This document shows, piece by piece, positions 13,901 through 24,200 of a stretch of 64,000 nt of DNA. The position numbers and the translations under genes are program-made. The stretch's first letter is position 1; each line of letters starts with the position of its first letter. The notes below the pieces were generated by a model that saw only the letters and a list, made by a program, of their open reading frames with translations, was not told where the DNA came from and made no database searches. Source of the DNA: Micractinium sp. NFX-FRZ (lineage: Eukaryota; Chlorophyta; Trebouxiophyceae; Chlorellales; Chlorellaceae); assembly GCA_029339195.1 (NCBI GenBank), contig JAPTJF010000096.1, positions 93,870-157,869 on the forward strand. Direction: 5' to 3'.

Positions 13901-15505
13901 ATGCGATGCGGGATGCTTGAGCATGCGGGTGTGTACACTAATGCAAAGATGGCATGGGTGGGATACCCTTGCAGGCTCCTTTTCCGTGGAACCCACATCC
14001 ACAGTGGCGTCGTCGGCGCCATTCGTCCACCCGCCAAGGAGCAGCAAGAGAACACAACAGCCCACTGAATCGGCCTGAGCACACCTCCACAATGGCGTCG
14101 TTGGCACCCACAGAGGGGAACTCTGTGCCGGCGGTGAGCAGCTCCGGCTCAAAAGTCTCACGCAGCAGCCAGGCCAGCGTCTCCGCCTCCTCCGCTGTCA
14201 GAGGTGCGGTGGTGGAGATGTTGTAGCACTGCGGGGCAGGGTAGCAGGCGGGTCACGTGGATGTTGGAGTGTGTGCTATACACACTGCACCCACTGCACC
14301 GAGGAAAGGCACGGGCAGGGCAGGGCAGAGCAGCAGCAAGGCAGCGTGTGGGGCGCCAGGAGGAGCGCCCAGGAGGTGCCAGGGAGGGCAAGAGGCGACT
14401 GCGGCATGTCCAGTGCACATTTTCCCGGGGCTGCTGGAGGTGCATTGCAGCCAGTGAGCAAGCGGACAGAGGTGGCATGCAACCTGGGCAACCGGCCCAC
14501 TCACCAGCTCAGCATCGATGCCCACAATGCTCTTTGAGGCCTTTTCCTGTGCCTACAGTACATCAAGGCAGTAACAGTAGCGACATCGTCAGCCGGTGGG
14601 GCAAAGGGGGTCATATGTGCATGCTTGGGAAGCTGGCAGCAATATGCATGCATGCAACCAGCCGGACGGCAGGTAGAAGTGTTTATGGTGTTCCTGCGTG
14701 TGCGTCTGCTCCTGCTGTGCTCTGAATGACAAGCTGCAGCAGCAGGCGCGCACCTTGCGCAGCAGGGTCTTGGCCTTGGACGTGGTCAGCCCTGGGTAGC
14801 GATACAGCTGCACCACGCCGCTGCCGGTCTGCTGCAGCGTTTGCTGGGGAGCCGAGCCCTGCGCGGCGGGGCGCTGCAGATGGGCGGGAGATGACAGTGA
14901 GCACGGCTTGCTGTGCCCATCAGGCCCGCTAATGTCAATGCCAGAAAACAGACCTTCCTGTGTTATGACTTGATCAGAGAAGTAATCCTGAAGCATGCTG
15001 GCAAAAGGTAGCAGCCCAAAGCAAGGCGTCCAACCAACGTACCGAGGGCGTCTGGACCGCCTGCGTCGTCATGCCACTGCGGGCGGCACGGGCCTGCCGC
15101 CGTGGCGTTCCCACAATTTGCTGGCCTGCAGGCGTCCCAAACGAGGTGTAGTGAGTCCGATGCATTGGTGTGCAGGCTGATGAGAGAGGGCTGATACGAC
15201 CTGAGCGGGTGGGCAGGTGACGGCAGGCAGCAGGAACCCCAGCCGCCGCGCGCACCACTCAGGAAGACGGCACCCTTCGCCAGCGCCGCAGCGTGTGGTG
15301 CGCCCACGCGGGAGGCATTGCGGCGGACATTGGGCCTGCATAGAGCAGCAGGGGCGTGAACATGCATGAGAGCTCACAACGTGAACGGGATTGTGGCGAA
15401 AAGCGAAGCGCTCACCATTCCAATGCCATTGATGTCATTCCCTGCTCACCCGGCAGCCATGCTGCTGCACACCAGCCCGCCAGACGCCATAGTGCAGGCG
15501 CTCAT
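4907..15505 (-). CDS. PURL: Phosphoribosylformylglycinamidine synthase (FGAM synthase, large eukaryotic type)
   Basis: The enzyme converts FGAR plus glutamine and ATP to FGAM, the fourth step of de novo purine synthesis. About 25 exons encode roughly 1,300 residues, normal for the fused large form. The N-terminal domain (VVQLYRYPGL, about 14800-14870) is followed by the linker and synthetase core with QSNSEHSRHWFF (12560-12800), TAETHNFPC and GGRIRDTHATGIG (11930-12060). VDGGKDSLSM (8010-8060) and HDISDGG (7050-7090) come next. The C-terminal glutaminase has the nucleophile in GICNGCQLMALLGW (about 5600-5660) and the histidine/glutamate pair in MMPHPERCF (about 5020-5050). The first three exons (15450-15505, 15256-15335, 15043-15125) splice in phase. 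They give a 73-codon Ala/Ser/Arg-rich leader, consistent with plastid or mitochondrial targeting as in plants. Many introns contain decayed copies of adjacent exon edges. The gene shares its upstream region with the augmin-like gene. Confidence 0.96.
5854..6030 (-). repeat. Exon-edge duplicate, FGAM synthase (donor side)
   Basis: The exon end at about 5992-6030 and an intron segment at 5854-5910 share a direct repeat around CGATGCCCTGGAACTGG. The intron copy itself contains a second partial unit. It lies downstream of the exon in the direction of transcription. Confidence 0.75.
7409..7578 (-). repeat. Exon-edge duplicate, FGAM synthase (donor side)
   Basis: The exon end encoding LGGSALAQVYMQ (7531-7578) is mirrored by an intron segment (7409-7456) that would read LGASALAQVCMPV. 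The copy keeps the frame but has lost the functional donor. Confidence 0.8.
7661..7840 (-). repeat. Exon-edge duplicate, FGAM synthase (acceptor side)
   Basis: The start of the same exon (7661-7722, encoding NETVKAPGNLVVSAYVT) is copied in the preceding intron at 7772-7840. Roughly four fifths of bases agree by eye, including the region of the CAG acceptor. Confidence 0.85.
8942..9081 (-). repeat. Exon-edge duplicate, FGAM synthase (donor side)
   Basis: The exon end and donor at 9042-9081 (GSKRFLTTK followed by GTGGGC) match an intron segment at 8942-8985, about 100 bp downstream in transcription. Confidence 0.7.
9374..9607 (-). repeat. Exon-edge duplicate, FGAM synthase (donor side)
   Basis: Exon sequence encoding DLEKVLGDMPN (9565-9607) is repeated in the following intron at 9374-9417, where it would read DPVKLLRDMPN. 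The copy is in the same orientation, about 190 bp away. Confidence 0.8.
9862..9882. repeat. Poly-C tract (21 C, poly-G on the coding strand) in an FGAM synthase intron
   Basis: An uninterrupted run of 21 C is followed by T and five more C. It lies in the intron between the exons at about 9553-9683 and 9996-10116. On the transcribed RNA this is a G run that could form a quadruplex. It is also a likely length-variable or assembly-sensitive site. Confidence 0.9.
10577..10716 (-). repeat. Exon-edge duplicate, FGAM synthase (acceptor side)
   Basis: The exon start encoding GDAEVSQKLWRVV (10577-10632) has a decayed copy in the preceding intron at 10664-10716, reading CDSVEKSQRLWLVQ. Confidence 0.75.
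13654..13724 (-). repeat. Duplicated 5' splice-site segment, FGAM synthase
   Basis: The 24 bp starting at the donor of the exon ending SICSSCGLSK (13701-13724) recur at 13654-13677 with a single mismatch. The two copies are spaced 47 bp apart, so the intron carries two near-identical GTGGG(A/G)CC donors. Confidence 0.9.
13992..14111 (-). repeat. Exon-edge duplicate, FGAM synthase (donor side)
   Basis: The exon end at 14082-14111 (VGANDAIVE) is repeated at 13992-14022 in the following intron, reading NGADDATVDVG. Confidence 0.7.
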
Positions 15506-15760
15506 CGCGTCCTGCTCGGAGACACTTCCTTGAAGGGGAGGAGCGGATCCCCCAGTGCTGATGCACCGATTGCGCGGTCTGCAGGTCGCTCGCCAGGGTT
15601 CTTTCGATTACCTGTGCCAGCTGTGCCAGAGTGGCGGTCGCGCACTCAAAATAGTGAATGCCTGTGGCGCCTGTTCGATTGCTCAGAATCGCGGTGCATT
15701 GCCATCAACGTTCAGAAGAAAGAACGTTGGGCCGGGCTTGAACAATAGACACTGCCTCCA
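15506..15760. promoter_or_regulatory. Shared divergent promoter region, FGAM synthase and augmin-like gene
   Basis: Only 255 bp separate the two start codons, which point away from each other, so both 5' UTRs and promoters must fit here. No TATA box or other defined element stands out. Confidence 0.6.
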
Positions 15761-16751
15761 ATGTCGCACCCTCTGCTCGACTATTTGCCCCTTAGCAAGG
15801 CATCCACCAACTTCGCCGAGCTAGCAGACACCCTGGCCCAGGTGACAGCGGCCCTACGCCTGAGGGACACCCGACCGGCAGCATTGACGGCGGCGGCGCT
15901 GGCGGCGGCCGCTGGCGCGCACAGGGCGCAGGATGAGGAGGTGCGCCGGACAGTGAGGTCCACGTGCGGCTGGCCGCATCATACAGTTGCACGTTATTGG
16001 TGGCCTCTCATTATCGTGCGTTTCTGCACCTAGCCTGCAAATTGCTCAGCTGCTTGCCTTCCCGCCGCCGTTGCCCCCCTTGCACTGATAGGAGGCGGCC
16101 TTTGAGGCCAGCACCCACCTGGCGGCACAGACAGCAGCAGCACGGATAGTGCTGGAGCAGCTGGAGGAGCTGACGGCATCCCTGGATGCCGCAGCGGGGT
16201 GCTTGGCGGAGGAGGCGCGCACCCACACTGACATAGCGGCTGCCAAGCAGGCCAAGACGAGCAAGTACAAGGAGCAGCAGCGTCAGCTACAGGAGAAACT
16301 GCAGGCTGTTGGGTGCTGCCCAGAGGTGCGAGGGCAGACGGCGGGTTTACATGGCGGGGAAGTGGGGCATGCAGTCGGGGCTTGAGGAGCGCTGGCTGTG
16401 TGGCTGCCCGCTGTGGCGCGCATGCTGGCCCTTTGTCTCTGCACACGTGCCGTTCCTGCTCTCCTCTGCTCACTGGCCCCGCCCCTCCTCCGATGTATTT
16501 GCCCCTCCCTGCCGCCCATGACCCCTACGCCCTCCCACGCATGCGTGCAGTTGAACCAGGCGCACCTGCACGCACTTGGACGAAAGCGCACCCGTGTGCT
16601 GGCTGAGGTGCACAAGGCACAGGCGGAGCTGGAGCGGTTCCAGGGGCTGCCTGCAGATACAGTGGCAGCCAAGGCGGCGACGCTGGAAAAGCGGCAGGAG
16701 CTTGAGCGGCTGCGAGCGCGGCTGCAGGAGCACTTGACTGCGATGCAGTAG
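15761..16751 (+). CDS. Augmin (HAUS) subunit 1-like short coiled-coil protein
   Basis: Three exons, 15761-15940, 16092-16325 and 16551-16751, are all in phase 0 and give 204 residues. The protein is helical throughout: ELADTLAQVTAALRLRD, then a long coil, then LEKRQELERLRARLQEHL near the C-terminus. The pattern of the last 90 residues fits the C-terminal half of HAUS1/AUG1. A K-Y-K coil is followed by a short Gly-Cys-Cys-Pro-Glu break, then a coil leading into ERFQGLPADTVAAKAA, where plant AUG1 has a similar YQDLPPD motif. HAUS1 belongs to the eight-subunit augmin complex that recruits gamma-tubulin to existing microtubules. This protein is shorter than the usual 280 or so residues, mainly at the N-terminus. 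The assignment rests on recalled family pattern and could be wrong; a generic coiled-coil protein is the alternative. Confidence 0.6.
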
Positions 16752-17258
16752 GCACAAAGAGTGCTGAAGCAAATCAGGCGCCTGCCAAGCGGTTCGACCA
16801 TCTTGCCTCTGGTCGATCCTTGCCGCGTCGGTGAAACAGTGTCTCCGTGTTTTTAAATCCCATGCACCGCAACCGCTATAGTAGTGCCCTCCCTGCCAGC
16901 TAGGGTTCTGGGGTTCGGTCGGTTGACATTCAGGGCGCAGCCACTGCTGCACTGGCTGTGGAGCTGGCTGCCAAGCTCCATTCACTTGCTGAGACACTTG
17001 ATCCCTGCCTGTTCAAATCTCCCCTTATCCTGGGAGAAATGGGCCAATAGTTGAGGGAGCTCGGCAGGGCCCGGTGCTGTGCACCTGCTGTGATGGGCGG
17101 TGCTGCCAGTAGGGGTTCCGTTTGCACCATCGCGGTTGGGGTGCACACATCGAGCATCGCCACAGCGCATTGAGCTTCCCAGCCCGGTTCTTAGAGCGCA
17201 CGTGCTAGGGTAACAGGCGCGGCTTCGCGCCTTCGACCCTCTCCCCAGTTGTTCCGCG
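16752..17258. other. Intergenic, 3' UTR and promoter
   Basis: About 500 bp lie between two genes on the same strand. I see no further ORF with protein character and no TGTAA motif close to the stop at 16751. The right half should carry the promoter and 5' UTR of the RETICULATA-related gene. Confidence 0.5.
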
Positions 17259-20200
17259 ATGGCATCACTGCGAGTGATGGCGTCGGCTAGAATGCAGCCC
17301 ACCTGCTGCAACGCACCCCTGTCTCGCCGCGCCGGGGCAGGGCTTCGCCGCCCTCTGCCAGCACGGCGCGGCGTCTGCCGAAGCTCCGGGGACACAGGGG
17401 CGACGCCAGCGGTGGGTGGCGTGCCCCCCGGCAGCGGCAGCAACAACGGCGGGGGCGGCGGCGGTGACGGTGACGGCAAGGGGGACAACGGCAGCGGCGC
17501 CGCTGGCGGCGCGATCCTGGCTGGCCGTGCGCTGGAGACCCTGCCCGCAGGTGTGGGCGTGTGGGAAGCCGTGCTTGAGAGAAGGGGCTTGTGAAGAGCA
17601 AACACACAGTGCACCTGGCTGCTTGGGGAGGAAGCCAACTGCCATCAGGGCTACACTGTGACGACGTGCCGCCTTGGCCTGCCTGCAGAGCTGGCGGAGG
17701 CACTCAAGGTTGGCAAGCTGCCCGAGGAGATCCTGCAGCGTTTCCTGGACATGGACCGCAACCCTATCCTCTCCTGGCTCATGCGCATCGGGTGGGTTCA
17801 CGGGCGGGCAAGCACACAACAGCAAGCATGCATGTTGCCCCTGCCTGTGGGTTCCTTGGGCTGCCTTGCTTGACGTTGCGTGACGCCAGCGCAGCCGCCG
17901 TGCCTGCGTTACTTTCACGTGCTCTGGCGTCGCGGCCCCCTCCTTTCAGCCGACCGATATCCTTATCATGCACGTGCAGCCTGTCTTGATGTCTTTCTTG
18001 TTCCTTTGCGCACATGTTTTCCCCCGCAGCGGCTTCCGTGAGCGCCTGCTGGCTGACCCCGGCTTCATGATCAAGGTGGCCATCGAGGTGGGCATCGGCG
18101 TGTGCACCAAGACCACCGCAGGTGTGCACCTCCTTTCACAAGGGGCAAAGGGACCCATTGGTCTGTTGGGTGGGGAAAGAGAGGGATGGGGTGGTGTGGG
18201 CATGTTGGGTGAACATGCAGACAAGGTTGCTTTTGAGGCGGGCATCTCCGTGCATGAAGGCAGCTGCAGCTGGGTGCGTGTGAGCGAGGGGAGGAGGGGT
18301 TGAGTTGTGCCCACCCCATGGAGTGGAGTTTGGCTTGTTCACGGAGACCCATTGCAGGGGGGTGGCCATGGGGAGAACCGGGAAGTGCTGTAACAGTTGG
18401 AAGAAGATGAAACTCACGTGCGAAGGGCAGACACATGCAGATGAAACTCACGTGCCTCCTTGTGCACCTGCGAGCAGCGAAGCAAATTGCGACAATGAGC
18501 TACCATACACCCGTGGCCTTGTGCACCTATCCATGACACCCACACTCCCATGTGCAGAGTACACCAAGCGCGGCGACGATTTCAAGAAGGAGCTGGATTT
18601 TGTGTTTGCCAACCTGGTCATGTGAGCTTGGAGGGGCGGCCGGAAAGGGTCGCTGGCCGTTGTGTGAGCTGAACAGAGGGACTTAAAATACCGTGGGACG
18701 GCAACTTATATCCTCCGGCTGTGGGATGTGCACAGGTGCTGCAGAGGCATGCAGCCAGCCGGCTCCAGACCTTCCATTCTGGTTCACGACCCTGTGCGTC
18801 TGTGTCTCCCCATGCTGTCATGCAGGGCCGTCATCGCCGACTTCATGCTGGTCTGGCTGCCAGCACCCACTTTTGCAGCGTACGTAGCACAGTATCGGCA
18901 GTGGTTGCCTCAGTAGGATACTGGCAGCGGATGGCTCGATTGCTGTGTCCACTGCCCTGATCTGTGTCCACCACCATGACCGTTTGCACGTAAGCATGCC
19001 TTTCTCAACATGGGGCAGCACCCACCTTTGGCCTAGCCCGTCGTCTGCACGCCGGCCATTGCCAACAGCGCGTGGCCCTGCCCTCGCCGCTGCTGCTGCC
19101 CCCTTCTGCAGGGGTGCTGCCAAGGCGGGCGGCTTCAACCCCCTGGGCAAGATGTTTGCGGGCTGCCCCGATAACGCCTTCCAGAAGGTGCCCCCGGGCT
19201 ACGCGCCCTTCTCCTTTGGGCAGCGTGTGGGCGCTGTGGTGCGCAACGGTGAGTGTTTAATATGAACCCGGTCTGCCACAACTGATCACTCACTGTGTGG
19301 GCCCGGTGGTGTGGAGCGGTGATGGCGCCCGCCAGCTCCAGCCCCACAGGGCCGCAGCATGGTAGGAATCTTTCAAAGTGATAAAGGCACAGCGCACGGT
19401 GCATCCCGCTCAGGCATGCGGCGAGGCTGCTGCGAACATCGCTCATACAAAGAGCCACGCCCACCAGCGCTCCTGATGGCGCCTGCCTTGCTGCCCGCTT
19501 GCCCTGCCTCCATGCCTGCCTTGTAGGTATCAAGCTGTTTGGCGTGGGCTTCTGCGCCTCTCTGCTGGGCGTGGGCATCACCAATGGCCTGATGGGAGTG
19601 CGCCAGATCCTGGACCCCTCCTTCACGCCCCTCAACCCGCCCCAGGTGCAGCACTCACTGGTTCAGAGCGTGTGTTGCCGCGGATGCTTGGCTTGGGTCG
19701 CTGTGCATGCTCAGTGCGTAACTGCCGAGTGGCCACCTTGGCGCCTTAAGTTGCTGGACATCTGTGGGGCAAGCCCTGCGCTTGCACGGTGCTTTGGCGG
19801 GCCACAAGCGTCAGCGTGCACATCACTGGGCTGCTTCAGCTTGTACTTACGTCCCCGGTCCCTGTCCCGGCCCGCCCCCACGCTGTCTCAGGACGTGCTG
19901 GTGATGAGTGCTGCGTACGGCTCGTACATGGCATCCTCATCCAACCTGCGGTACCAGGTGCGGTACTGCTTGCCTTGACTCAGGCCTGCACAACTTAGCG
20001 TCACCCCCCATAAGGGGTGCTCTGCATCCAGCGTTCTCCCGGTGTCGTGCGTCTCGGGTTGTCTCCTGTGGGCGGCGTCATTTCCTTGCCTGCTCCGTCC
20101 ACCGGCTGACCTCTTACCCTTTTCTGCACCGTTCCTCTGCCCGCACAGATTCTGGCCGGCCTGGTTGAGGAGCGTGGCATTGAGGCCATTTTCAAGTCCA

Positions 20201-20552
20201 ACCCTGCCGCCTGCGCGGTGCTGTCCTTCATCGTGAGGTGAGGAGGCGGCGCTGGGGGAGGACCATCCAGTGTTACGACCAGTGCACACTGGGAGGTTCA
20301 GCAAGCGTATGTCATGTGACAGCAGCAGAAGGGGCACATGCACTGTGTTATGTCGCCTGCCACGACGGCCTGCCTGCCGCCACGTCACGCACTGGTTTCG
20401 TCGCACCCACATGCTCCCTGCATTCATCAAACGACTCCCTCCGTCTCAAACTTTCCCCATGTCATAGGACGGGCAACACGTTCCTGGGCTCCCTGCTGTG
20501 GGTGGACTACATTCGGCTGCTGGGCCTGCAAAAGGGGGGTGCCGGCCACTGA
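17259..20552 (+). CDS. RETICULATA-related chloroplast envelope membrane protein (DUF3411)
   Basis: About ten exons. Exon 1 (17259-17532) encodes an Arg/Ala/Ser-rich plastid transit peptide followed by a Gly/Asp-rich linker. The conserved body begins LAEALKVGKLPEEILQRFLD (17690-17790). It continues with LLADPGFMIKVAIEVGIGVC (18035-18110), KRGDDFKKELDFVFANLVM (18560-18625), DFMLVWLPAPTF (18838-18880) and GGFNPLGKMFAGCPDNAFQK (19130-19190). It ends with LFGVGFCASLLGVGITNGLM (19530-19595) and NTFLGSLLWVDYIRLLGLQ (20473-20532). These are the hallmark blocks of the RER family of plant and algal inner-envelope proteins, with about four hydrophobic segments. In Arabidopsis, loss of family members alters leaf mesophyll and plastid metabolite balance. 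The exact transport or structural role is not established. It converges on VPS18. Confidence 0.93.
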
Positions 20553-21226
20553 TGGAAAGCGGCCTTCAAACCCAACACGTGACCATCGGTGGACCAGATG
20601 CAATCACCTGTGGCTTTCGATGTGACCTCTGGTTTTCAGTGCCCAACTGTCATGGCTCCGACCTGTGTGATGGAGACTCTGGGCCCAATACGTGGCCAAC
20701 GACCCTGGTTTTGAACACACAACTGCCACTGCTCCTTTGTTCACTGCTCCTTTGTTCACTGCACAGAAACGACTGAGTCCGCGTGAGTGCTGCATGCACT
20801 GTACTGCCTGGGCTGACCGGGTTCCGCCCAACCGTACCTCACCCCTGTCTCTGTGTGCTGTTTTGTACCGTCAAGAATTCACCCTGCCCCTTGTGTTTGT
20901 GCCGCACTCCCTATTCCCGTGCCATCTGTTTGTTTTGCCGTTGTGTGCCCTTTCTTTGTCTGCATTAAGCTGTAGTTCACTGCTTCAGTGGACCAACGGA
21001 AAAGGCACTACGGAGGTTTGACAGAGGAAACGGCAAGGCAGAAAGGGCTCTGCAAGAGGAGGTCCCACAGGCCTTCATGAAGCACAATACAAAAAATGCA
21101 GCTTGCCACACGTTTGCAGCGATGGTGGCTGGTCACATCACCGTCAGGTGGCAGCCTGCCCCGCGTGCCCCGCCTATGTGCATACCTGATGTCACGTCGT
21201 GCTGTGCTCTCAGCTTCTGAAGCAGG
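20553..21226. other. Intergenic between convergent 3' ends
   Basis: This interval holds the 3' UTRs of the RETICULATA-related gene and of VPS18. No additional gene is supported. A short tandem of two 15-bp units (TGCTCCTTTGTTCAC type) sits at about 20729-20761. Confidence 0.5.
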
Positions 21227-24200
21227 CTACACTTGCCAGCTCTCTGCCTCCCCAGGCGCAATGAAGGGCTTCCGCAGCCCCGCAACCAGCATGCCCTCGC
21301 CTTCATACGGATCCTCCACCGCAATCTCCTCTTCCAGCTGCTGCCGCAGCTGCTCAACACTGGCCACCGGGGCATCTGCTGTGGCTGTCGCGGAGCTGGC
21401 ACCCTCCGTCACGCTGGACAGTCGCTCCACCAGCTTCTGAATGCGGCGCCGCTGCACCGCGGGCGCCAGCTCAGCCACCTCGGCACACAGGCAGCTGCCA
21501 TGGAAGGCGTTGCCGGTGGGGAACAGATAGAGCTTGGGCAGTGCGCCGCCGGCGGGGCCTGCTGAACTGGGCGGTGGCGCGTGCAGTGGGCGGCTGCAGC
21601 GGGCGCAAGGTTCTGAGCTGTCCAGGGCAGCGCTGCGATGCTCCAGCCGTGCCAAATCCTCCCTGCATAATGACAGCCAGCGACACGAGGTATGTGAGCA
21701 GCAGCAAGGTTGGCTGCAGCATGCGCAGGGCTTAAGCTGTCCAGAGGACGTTGCAATGCTCCAGCTGAGCCAGGTCGCCCTCTGCACACCAAGGCACCGA
21801 GTGGCAGCCACACGCGGAGACGACGCCTGGGTACCCAACGCACGGGAACCGAGTGGGCAACCACAGGGTTGCAGCAGCGTGGAGATGGCGCTTGGCACCA
21901 GACAGCTGGCCGGCCAGAGGCGCGCTGCACAACCTGCACAACCTCTTCTACTTAATGCCTTCTGGCTGCTGTGCTCAATGCACATGCACACATTGATGCG
22001 TGCACGCCAGCTGGCCCCACCTGATGGCCTGCACGGTGTGCGTGGCCTGCTTCATCTCCTGCTTCAGCTCCTCAATCTCCTGGTTGTACGCCTCCAACGA
22101 GCTGTAAGCGAAGATACCGGCGCAGCAGGGTGATGATGGGATGAGATTATGTGCAGGCAGGGCAACAGGCATCGCCTGGGCAGAGCAGGGCAGCAGGGCA
22201 GTGAGCAATAGCCGGGCAGGCAGGCTGGGCGGCAACATCGGGCCATCACAGTGCCTGGCACCAGCAGGGCACTCAGATGAGCTGCTCTAATGCTCAGTTG
22301 CTCTTGTGTTCAGCAGCACCCCAAGCCCACCTGCAGATGGCGTCCTTGAACGCGTCGATCTCCACAAAGTCGGGGAACAGCGGCAGGATGTCCTCAATCC
22401 TCACAGCCCCCTGGGCGCTCTCCAGCAGCGACGTCACTGCTCGGATGCGCGCAGGCTGCAGGGAGACGGAGCAGGGAGGCAGGCAGAGGGTGAGCCAGAA
22501 GCCCCACGAGAGAAAGGGAGCTCTCAATGGGACTCAAAAGCATGGTGAGGCTCACGGCCAGGGCCAGCAGCCCGTAAAGACAGTTCAGAATTCCTGCTGC
22601 AGACATCTACACCCACAGCCTGCAGCCCACCTCTGCCAGGGCAGGGCCCACAGCCCGTAAAGACAGCCCTCAAAGTCTGCTGCAGACATGCACACCTGCA
22701 GCTTGCAGCCTACCTCTGGGTGGCCGCCCTCTGCAGCGCCCCGCCCTATCATGTGGCGTGCAATGGCCAGCCAGAGCTTGCGGCTGAGCGACTCGTCACC
22801 CTCGGGCTGCCTGGCGATGCTGGCAGCCAGCTCGCCATCAAAGGTGAGGGCTAGCATCACAGCATCCTCGTACATGCCAACCTGGACAGCATTGATGATG
22901 GGAAAAGGCAGGACGGGTGAGTTGGCAAGCTTGAGGTACAATGGTGGGCAGCTTTCCGGCATCATGAGTGAGCCACGGCCCTACCTCGCAGAAGAGCGCC
23001 ACGCTGGCGCGCAGGCAGCCGCGGTCCCGAGCCAGCCGCAGGGCATGCACCGGGTCATAGAGCGGCCGCCCAATAGGGCTGCGTGCCGTGGTGAGGTACT
23101 CTAGCAGCTGCTGCTCCTGCAGGGGTTGAGGAACGTGGGGTAGCAATATCGTTGGTACAAGCACACCCAGACATTATTTGAGGTACCTACCAGCTGCTGC
23201 TCATTGATGTTAGGCACACTAACATGTTCAAAACGGGACGGCATGAACTGAGCAGGTACACCAACACCTCAGCCCTTCCCCACCCCTGCACTCGTGCCAA
23301 GCTTGCGGGGAGAGTGCCCGCTGCGCACCCTCCTCACCTGTGTGCAGTCAAGCGACAGCAGTGCCACAGCCAAGTTGTGCACAGCTGGATCCTCAGAGTT
23401 CAGGCGGCGGATGCAGAAGCGCACATACTTCAGAGCTTCTGCGCGGCCCTTGGTGCTGCCGCCTGGTTCACCAAAGTGCAGCAGCGCGGGCAGCAGCCGC
23501 CTGCAAGGAGCAGCAGCACAGGTGGCACAGCCAGTTTACGGCATCATATTGCGGATGCTGATTTTCTCGATTGCATCGAGGTTGCAGGTCAGAAACACAA
23601 GGGAGAAAGCAGGAACACACAGGATAGGCAGCACGCACCGGGGCTCTAGTGGTGGTTGCACATCCATCCATGCCTGCACTGTCAGCGCTGGCGCTTGCTC
23701 CACAAGCGCCGAGGCAAACTTATAGAAGAGCTCTTGGCTGACGCTGGGCTTTCGCAGCACCTCCAGCGCACGCTCAGCCTGGGGAGAAAGAGGGAGAGAG
23801 GGGCTGCGGTTAGTGTATGCGGTTAGTGTAAGCAATAGAGGGAAGGGAGGGAAAGCATCCTCTGCCAACTACATAACTTCGGGTGAGTTGTGATGAACAA
23901 AATTAATCCAAAAATCGCTTGCGCACACAAATGTTGGCATTCTCCAGGACCAGAAGTAGTCCCCAGTGATGCCCTCGCGCACATCCCATTGCAGTAGTAT
24001 TTCCACCCAACCCTGTGAACATTGCCAGCGCACACACACATGCCCTGGCCTTTGGCATGACAGTGCCTCCCCCCTCCCCACCCCGACACACACATTGCGC
24101 CGTTGCGGCAGATATTCCAGCAGGTTATGTGGACGTCACCTGTCCAGCAAACTCAAATTTGGCCACCGCTAAACATTCGAGGCAAATTCTGGGGTTACAA

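Noticed and set aside
16995..17040. TTCAAAT segment considered as a tRNA T-loop
   Set aside because: The flanking bases do not form the required stem, and no acceptor or anticodon arm is found.
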